Below, piece by piece: positions 5,855 through 10,335 of a stretch of DNA of 10,335 bases. The stretch is from assembly GCA_027482795.1 (NCBI GenBank), contig JAIXVS010000199.1, positions 1 to 10,335 of the forward strand. The letters are read 5' to 3'. How positions within the stretch are numbered: position 1 is the first letter of the stretch; each line of letters begins with the position of its first letter. Made by a program: the position numbers and the translations under genes. The notes under the pieces are model-generated. The model did not search any database and was not told the origin of the DNA. It was given only the letters and a program-made list of their open reading frames with translations. Source of the DNA: Rhodobacter sp. Its GTDB lineage: Bacteria; Pseudomonadota; Alphaproteobacteria; Rhodobacterales; Rhodobacteraceae.

Positions 5855-6514
5855 TCACCCCTGCGGATACGAGATGACAGATAGATAGCGGGCGGGCAGT
5901 TTGACCAATACTTCGGGCCCATGCGGCGCATCTGCGTCGAAAAACAGCGAATCCCCTGGTTTTAGCGGATAAACGTGGTCGCCGTGGCGGTAATCAACCT
6001 CGCCCTCTAGCATATACAGCAGTTCCAGCCCTTCGTGTTGAAAGGCGGGGAAGGTGTCGCTTTCGGTGGTTAGGGTAATCAGGTACGGCTCGACCACCAC
6101 ACCCGACGAATTCGACCCGATATGACCCAGCAGGTTATACTGGTGCCCTGCCCGTGTGCCGCGCCGTTCAATTTCCAGATGCGCGCCAGCTTTCACATGC
6201 TGCGCCTCGCGCCGTTCTTCATAACTGCGAAAGAACGCGGTCACAGGCACGGAAAAGGCGTGTGACAGCACCTGCAACGTGGTCAGGCTGGGCGAGGTGT
6301 TGCCGTTTTCAATTTTCGACAGCATCCCAATTGACAGGCCCGTCATCGCCGCCAAATCTGCCACGGTAATGCCCTGTTGGCGGCGAAAGTTCCGCACTTC
6401 GCGGCCAATCGCCGCCTCTAGATTGCGCTCGGTGATTTCGCGAACCCTATGTGGGTCTTGGTCAAACGCGGGTTTATTGCGCGGCAAGGCGGCAGGATCG
6501 GGCAGATCACTCAT
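5855..6514 (-). CDS. XRE-family transcriptional regulator with C-terminal cupin domain
   Basis: This encodes 219 aa beginning MSDLPDPAAL. Residues about 36-92 form an XRE/lambda-repressor-like helix-turn-helix (IGREVRNFRRQQGITVADLAAMTGLS, recognition helix SIGMLSKIENG at 61-71, then SPSLTTLQVLSHAFSVPV). Residues about 140-215 form a small beta-barrel cupin (FQHEGLELLYMLEGEV at 158-173; LKPGDSLFFDADAPHG at 184-199), the likely effector pocket. The metal-binding His set is reduced (H160, E161, E164, H198), as often in this regulator class. Relatives such as PuuR control amine, polyamine or amino-acid catabolism. It lies on the same strand as and 114 nt after mgdD, with its own promoter and an operator-like dyad, so it probably controls itself and the NMG genes (inference). 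ATG 6514 was preferred to GTG 6517 because GAGG (6522-6525) is 7 nt from the ATG. Confidence 0.92.
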   Translation of the reverse strand: MSDLPDPAALPRNKPAFDQDPHRVREITERNLEAAIGREVRNFRRQQGITVADLAAMTGLSIGMLSKIENGNTSPSLTTLQVLSHAFSVPVTAFFRSYEERREAQHVKAGAHLEIERRGTRAGHQYNLLGHIGSNSSGVVVEPYLITLTTESDTFPAFQHEGLELLYMLEGEVDYRHGDHVYPLKPGDSLFFDADAPHGPEVLVKLPARYLSVISYPQG

Positions 6515-6553
6515 CACGGGGCCTCATGAACCTTATGGCTGAAATCATACGGG

Positions 6554-6574
6554 TGTTTTTCATATAAGGAAACA
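6554..6574. promoter_or_regulatory. Inverted repeat over the XRE-cupin promoter, candidate autoregulatory operator
   Basis: TGTTT (6554-6558) and AAACA (6570-6574) are inverted repeats around an AT-rich centre; read on the plus strand the core is TTTTTC, six bases, GGAAA. It covers the predicted -10 and most of the spacer, where a bound repressor would block transcription. It resembles the dyad at 2215-2240 (14 of 22 positions identical when aligned on GGAAA). Confidence 0.45.
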
Positions 6575-6587
6575 TCGTATTCATCAA
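6559..6587 (-). promoter_or_regulatory. Predicted sigma70-type promoter of the XRE-cupin gene
   Basis: On the minus strand TTGATG (6587-6582) is the -35, followed by a 17-nt spacer and TATGAA (6564-6559) as the -10; an overlapping TTATAT is also available. It lies about 45 nt upstream of the ATG at 6514. Prediction by eye. Confidence 0.5.
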
Positions 6588-6628
6588 GCGCGGGCCCTGC
6601 GGCCTTTTGGTCTATGGGCAAGGCTGCG

Positions 6629-7192
6629 TTAGATCACCGACTTTGCGGTAACCTCCAGCGCGTGCAGCAGCCCTTGGGCCGAAGACCGTGGGCCATAAAG
6701 CACAACCTGCGTGGCAGAGTGTTTGATCAGGTAAACCCCCAAATGTTCGATCACGGTGCGGCTGGCAAATCCATCGGGCAAGGTTGCCAGATCAAGGTTC
6801 GTCAACCTCTCGAACAGTGCCGATAAACCAGTGCCCGCCACATCAAACCGCACCCATGCATCGGTTTGTTCGGTAATCGACGCCGTCTCGCCGAAGGCGG
6901 GTTTTAGATGGGCGGTTATGTCCTGATGGCTGGCAAAATCAGCCTCAACGAACCACATCTCGGGCGTGACCCAAAACGCGCTAAACACTGCGCCTGCCGC
7001 ATAGGAGGACGGGAGGGGCAAAGGCACGCCCGCCGTTTGGGCGGCGGATGCAAAGGCTGCGTCTTGCCCGCGCCGCACGGCAAGCGAGGCGAGGGCCACG
7101 TCACAGCGTTCGCTAATCTGATAGGGGCCAATTACCACCACCTGCGCCGTATCTTGCCCCAAGGCGGTTAGGCTTTTCCATGCATTAGCCAC
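6629..7192 (-). CDS. mgdD: N-methylglutamate dehydrogenase subunit D / sarcosine oxidase gamma subunit family (SoxG)
   Basis: This encodes 187 aa from a GTG start (MANAWKSLTALGQDTAQVVVIGP). Its length and its place directly after the alpha subunit identify the SoxG/gamma family, whose C-terminal half is a GcvT-like fold; here LFERLTNLDLATLPDGFASRTVIEHLGVYLIKHS matches the usual pattern of this subunit. It is non-catalytic and belongs to the heterotetramer that oxidises N-methylglutamate. The GTG at 7192 overlaps the mgdC stop by 8 nt and has GGGGGAG about 7 nt ahead, so I prefer it to the longer in-frame ATG at 7240. It is the last gene of the soxB-D-A-G-type operon, and the XRE-cupin gene follows on the same strand. 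Confidence 0.88.
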   Translation of the reverse strand: MANAWKSLTALGQDTAQVVVIGPYQISERCDVALASLAVRRGQDAAFASAAQTAGVPLPLPSSYAAGAVFSAFWVTPEMWFVEADFASHQDITAHLKPAFGETASITEQTDAWVRFDVAGTGLSALFERLTNLDLATLPDGFASRTVIEHLGVYLIKHSATQVVLYGPRSSAQGLLHALEVTAKSVI

Positions 7193-10133
7193 GAAGACGC
7201 TCCCCCTGCGGATCAAAGAAATGCGGGCTGACGATTTCAACCAAAGTGTCGGTCTTGGTTAGGAAATTCACCGCACGCATTTTGCGGCCAATCTTTTGAT
7301 CGCCCGCTTTCAGATAGCCCAGCGCAATGTCACAGCCTAAATGCGGGCTGTAAACCTTGGATGTCAGCCAGCCGCCGTCTGACGCCAATTCCACAGGCGC
7401 GCCTATTTCCATGAAATGGCTGCCCGCCGAAATTGCCCCTTTGGGATCGACGGGCTTTACCCCTACCAAACGATAGCCATCGTCGCGGTTCATCCCTTCG
7501 CGCTGGCTTAGCACCATGCCGATGCTGTCTTTCTTTTTCGACACCATTTTGCCCAAACCCATGTTCAGCGCGGTAGACTGGCCGTTCAACTCGCCCCCCG
7601 CCACATGGCCCTTTTCAATGCGCATCACGCCCAAGGCTTCGGTGCCGTAGACAATCGCGTCAAACTCGGCCCCAGCCTCCATCAGCTTGCGGATCATCGC
7701 ATCGCCATAGCGCGTGGGTACGGCGATTTCATAGGCCAATTCGCCCGAGAATGAGATGCGGAACAAACGCCCGCGCAGGCCGCCAACCGAGATACTGCCC
7801 GCCCCCATATAGGGGAACGCCGCATCGGAAATATCCTGATCGACAATCTTTTGCAAAAGGTTGCGCGCGTTCGGCCCCGCCACCGAAAACTGCGCCCATG
7901 CTTCGGTGGTCGAGATGATCTGCACATCCATATCGGGCCACAGCACTTGGCGGCAGTATTCCAAATGGCGAAACACGGTCACCGCATTGGCGGTGGTGGT
8001 GGTCATGACATATTCATGCTGCCCCATCCGCGCCGTGGTGCCATCGTCAAACACCATACCGTCTTCGCGCAGCATCAGCCCATAGCGGCATTTGCCCACC
8101 GCCAAGGTGCTGAACGTATTGGCATAGACCTTGTCCAAAAAGGCCCCCGCATCGGTGCCCTGAATGTCAATCTTGCCCAGTGTGGTGACATCGCAAATCC
8201 CGACCGAGCGGCGCGTGGCCAGAACCTCGCGGTCAACGCTTTGCCGCCAAGTGGTTTCGCCCGCCTTTGGCACCCACTGCGTGCGCAGCCAGTTGCCAAC
8301 CTCGACAAAGATCGCGCCCTGCTCTGCCGCCCATTTATGCGACGGCGTCAGGCGGAAGGGTTTGAAATCTTTCCCGCGCGAACGCCCCGCCAGCGCGCCC
8401 ATGGCCACAGGCGTATAGGGCGGGCGGTAAATCGTGGTGCCCGTGGCTGGGATAGACTGGCCCGTCAGTTCGGCCATAATCGCAATGCCAAGCACATTGC
8501 CCGTCTTGCCCTGATCGGTTGCCATGCCCAGCGTGGTATAGCGTTTCAGATGCTCGACCGCTGTAAAGTTTTCCTGATGGGCCAGCTTTACATCTTTGAC
8601 CGTCACATCGTTTTGTTGGTCAATCCACGCGCGGCCCTTGCCTTCGTGCACATACCACATGGGGCTGATGGAAATAGGCGCATCTTCGGCGCGGGGCAGA
8701 TCGCCCGCCGTGGCCGCCATACCCAAATCTGCCAGCGTCCCCAGCGCCTGCGCTAGGCCCGTTGCCAGCGCGCCATGGGTCGACAGCGCCCCGCCCGCAG
8801 CCCCCGCCGATGTCAGCCCAGCAGGGCCGCCCGTTCCGGGTACAAAGGCCGCAATATCGCCCCGCCATTCGGGGCGCGAGCGGTGGTGCGATGTGATGTT
8901 GACGTTGGGGTTCCAGCCGCCCGACACGCCCAAGGCGGTGCAGGAAATCGTCTCGGTCTTGCCATTGGCCAGCCGCACCGTGACTGACCGCAGGCCCAAA
9001 CGCCCCGACGCATCAATCACCTGCGCGCCTTGCAGATGGCGGATGCCCGGCAGCAGATCGCCGCCTTGGCGGCTGTCAATCACCGCCGCTACATCCACGC
9101 CCTTGGCCTGCAAATCGCGCGCAGAGCGCAGCCCGTCGTCGTTGTTCGTAAACACCGCAACACGGTCGCCCGCTGCCACGCCCCAACGGTTGGCATAGGC
9201 GCGCAGGGCACCTGCCAGCATCACGCCTGGGCGGTCGTTGTTTTCAAAGGCAATCGGGCGTTCGGTTGCCCCCCCCGCCAAAATCGCGCGTTTGGAATAG
9301 ATGCGCCACAAGGTCTGGCGCGGCTTGCCTGCGGCAGGCATTGCAAGGTGGTCGGACACCCGTTCCACCGCCGAATAAATCCCGTGGTCAAAGGCCCCCA
9401 CAACCGTTGTGCGGATCATCAGCCGCACGTTGGGCATTGCCGACAGTTCTGCCACAGCCGCACTGGCCCAATCGGCCCCAGCCATGCCGCCCACTTCGAA
9501 CGTCTCGGCATTCAGCCGCCCGCCCATGCGAAAATCTTCATCCGCCAAAACCACCCGCGCCCCCGCACGGCCCGCTGTCAGCGCCGCCATCAACCCAGCA
9601 GGCCCAGCGCCAATGATCAAAAGATCGCAGTGAATAAACCCCTTGTCATATTCATCTGGGTCTTCATCTTTTGACAGCGCACCAAGCCCCGCCGCGCGGC
9701 GGATGATCGGCTCGTATACCTTTTCCCAAAACGCCGCAGGCCACATAAATGTTTTGTAATAAAACCCAGCGGTGAAAAAGCTGCTCAGCCTGTCATTGAT
9801 TGCCATGGCATCGAACTTTAGGCTTGGCCACGCGTTCTGGCTGGTGGCGTGAAGCCCATCAAACAATTCTGCCACGGTTGCCCGCGTGTTCGGCTCTTGC
9901 CGCGCGCCTGTGCGCAAATGCACCAGCGCATTGGGCTCTTCTGACCCCGCCGAAAGCGGGCCGCGCGGGCGGTGATACTTAAAGCTGCGCCCCATCAGCC
10001 GCACGCCATTGGCCAAAAGTGCCGAGGCCAACGTATCGCCCGCATGGCCAACATAGCTGCGTCCGTCAAAGGTGAAGTGCAAGGTTTTGCTGCGGTCGAT
10101 CTGGCCGCCTGAAATGCGATTGGACTGGTTCAT
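7185..10133 (-). CDS. mgdC: N-methylglutamate dehydrogenase subunit C / heterotetrameric sarcosine oxidase alpha-subunit family (SoxA)
   Basis: This encodes 982 aa, the normal length for the SoxA/MgdC family. Domain order: an N-terminal ferredoxin-like (Fer2_4) fold at about residues 18-95 without cluster cysteines (HAGDTLASALLANGV; FKYHRPRGPLSAGSEEPNAL); a dinucleotide-binding Rossmann domain with GAGPAGLMAALTAGRAGARVVLADE (175-199) and KRAILAGGATERPIAFENNDRPG (281-303); and from about 597 to the end a GcvT-like folate-binding domain (TRRSVGICDVTTLGKIDIQG, 640-659; FSGELAYEI, 795-803; EALGVMRIEKGHVAGGE, 832-848). Known relatives oxidise N-methyl amino acids and pass the one-carbon unit to tetrahydrofolate, giving 5,10-methylene-THF. 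The start ATG overlaps the mgdB stop (ATGA). Specificity for N-methylglutamate rather than sarcosine is inferred from mgsABC close by. Confidence 0.93.
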   Translation of the reverse strand: MNQSNRISGGQIDRSKTLHFTFDGRSYVGHAGDTLASALLANGVRLMGRSFKYHRPRGPLSAGSEEPNALVHLRTGARQEPNTRATVAELFDGLHATSQNAWPSLKFDAMAINDRLSSFFTAGFYYKTFMWPAAFWEKVYEPIIRRAAGLGALSKDEDPDEYDKGFIHCDLLIIGAGPAGLMAALTAGRAGARVVLADEDFRMGGRLNAETFEVGGMAGADWASAAVAELSAMPNVRLMIRTTVVGAFDHGIYSAVERVSDHLAMPAAGKPRQTLWRIYSKRAILAGGATERPIAFENNDRPGVMLAGALRAYANRWGVAAGDRVAVFTNNDDGLRSARDLQAKGVDVAAVIDSRQGGDLLPGIRHLQGAQVIDASGRLGLRSVTVRLANGKTETISCTALGVSGGWNPNVNITSHHRSRPEWRGDIAAFVPGTGGPAGLTSAGAAGGALSTHGALATGLAQALGTLADLGMAATAGDLPRAEDAPISISPMWYVHEGKGRAWIDQQNDVTVKDVKLAHQENFTAVEHLKRYTTLGMATDQGKTGNVLGIAIMAELTGQSIPATGTTIYRPPYTPVAMGALAGRSRGKDFKPFRLTPSHKWAAEQGAIFVEVGNWLRTQWVPKAGETTWRQSVDREVLATRRSVGICDVTTLGKIDIQGTDAGAFLDKVYANTFSTLAVGKCRYGLMLREDGMVFDDGTTARMGQHEYVMTTTTANAVTVFRHLEYCRQVLWPDMDVQIISTTEAWAQFSVAGPNARNLLQKIVDQDISDAAFPYMGAGSISVGGLRGRLFRISFSGELAYEIAVPTRYGDAMIRKLMEAGAEFDAIVYGTEALGVMRIEKGHVAGGELNGQSTALNMGLGKMVSKKKDSIGMVLSQREGMNRDDGYRLVGVKPVDPKGAISAGSHFMEIGAPVELASDGGWLTSKVYSPHLGCDIALGYLKAGDQKIGRKMRAVNFLTKTDTLVEIVSPHFFDPQGERLRG

Positions 10134-10335
10134 TTGCTGCGCCCCTGCGCCTTTGCCACATCGCGGGCCAATTCCACATTCAAAATTTCATGCGTCACAG
10201 TATTGCGCGTGACAACCAACCAAGACCTATCGCCCTGCTCGTGATACCACAGCTCGCGATGTTCGCCCGCTGGGTTGTCGCGGTTGTAAAGATAGTCGTG
10301 AAACGCCTCGATCCCTGCGGTCATGCCATCGGGGC
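10130..10335 (-). CDS. mgdB: N-methylglutamate dehydrogenase subunit B / sarcosine oxidase delta subunit family (SoxD), C-terminal part
   Basis: This is the final 68 codons of a small subunit (family about 90-110 aa) running off the right edge. The sequence PDGMTAGIEAFHDYLYNRDNPAGEHRELWYHEQGDRSWLVVTRNTVTHEI carries the family signature YLxxRDNPxGxHRExWxHxxGCRxWLxVxRxTxTHEI, with D replacing the usual Cys before the Arg/Ser. The Zn-binding CPxCG motif at the N-terminus would be outside the window. The Met at 10324 lies inside this conserved block, so it is not the real start. The TGA stop overlaps the mgdC ATG, indicating translational coupling. mgdA/soxB is expected immediately upstream, beyond the edge. 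Confidence 0.9.
   Translation of the reverse strand, partial: PDGMTAGIEAFHDYLYNRDNPAGEHRELWYHEQGDRSWLVVTRNTVTHEILNVELARDVAKAQGRSK

Larger units (their letters stand above)
5700..5856. repeat. Tandem REP-like repeat: two full units plus a partial third, each with a perfect palindrome
   Basis: Unit 1 (5700-5773, 74 nt) and unit 2 (5774-5845, 72 nt) share the order TAATCCGCCTC, a CAGCCCTCGCA(A/G)GCGTGCTCGGGCG block, a variable 5-7 nt spacer, and a palindrome. A third TAATCCGCCTC at 5846-5856 starts another copy that runs into the regulator gene's stop codon. Each unit can fold into two hairpins: an imperfect GCCC-TC-GCA/TGC-TC-GGGC stem (5716-5737, 5790-5811) and the palindrome. It fills the gap between two converging genes. 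I believe similar repeats are common in Rhodobacteraceae genomes (recollection, not checked). Confidence 0.88.

Noticed and set aside
5700..5856. CRISPR array
   Set aside because: Only two units exist, adjacent with no unique spacers, and each unit is itself palindromic and divergent. No cas genes are present.
6515..6517. GTG start one codon before the XRE-cupin ATG
   Set aside because: GAGG is only 4 nt from the GTG but 7 nt from the ATG, so the ATG at 6514 is the better start.
7851..8756. Long plus-strand open frame (301 codons) opposite mgdC
   Set aside because: It is a by-product of GC-rich codon use in mgdC, with low-complexity basic composition and no family features.
6629..10335. Calling the right-hand genes a true sarcosine oxidase (soxDAG) of glycine betaine breakdown
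   Set aside because: The sequence family is the same and I cannot separate them by residues, but mgsABC nearby and the absence of betaine or dimethylglycine genes favour N-methylglutamate dehydrogenase. Sarcosine oxidase remains the alternative.

Overview
The window looks like a chromosomal segment of a marine-type alphaproteobacterium, most probably a Rhodobacteraceae/Roseobacter-group organism. The evidence is the moderately GC-rich composition, the tightly overlapping gene starts and stops, the gene content, and a palindromic repeat family of a kind I associate with Rhodobacteraceae. No species can be named from the sequence.

The main theme is the N-methylglutamate (NMG) pathway for methylamine use. 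At the left edge a minus-strand operon encodes the three parts of a glutamate-synthase-like N-methylglutamate synthase: mgsA/glxB (class II glutamine amidotransferase), mgsB/glxC (GXGXG-type beta-helix domain) and mgsC/glxD (FMN-binding domain, cut by the window edge). At the right edge another minus-strand operon carries the end of soxD/mgdB (cut), then soxA/mgdC and soxG/mgdD. These are subunits of the heterotetrameric sarcosine-oxidase-like N-methylglutamate dehydrogenase. The B subunit and gmaS (gamma-glutamylmethylamide synthetase) are not in the window and would be expected just outside it.

Between the two enzyme operons lies a plus-strand operon divergent from mgsA. It has three small membrane proteins (93, 126 and 56 aa; the last is easy to miss), followed by a 478-aa APC-superfamily permease resembling ethanolamine permeases, and a strong hairpin. 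Two further genes of unknown function follow, overlapping by ATGA: a 222-aa protein with an N-terminal membrane anchor and a 92-aa membrane protein. This plus-strand group converges on a minus-strand XRE-cupin regulator gene. The gap between them is filled by a two-and-a-bit copy tandem repeat in which each unit ends in a 12-bp perfect palindrome.

How the parts may work together (inference): the permease, perhaps with its three small partners, imports a methylated amine or related substrate. GmaS (off-window) and MgsABC turn methylamine into N-methylglutamate. MgdABCD oxidises it back to glutamate, passing the one-carbon unit to tetrahydrofolate. The XRE-cupin protein probably regulates the locus. 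A similar inverted-repeat motif (TTTTYC-N6-GGAAA) occurs both over the regulator's own predicted -10 and in the divergent mgsA/permease intergenic region, which suggests a shared operator.
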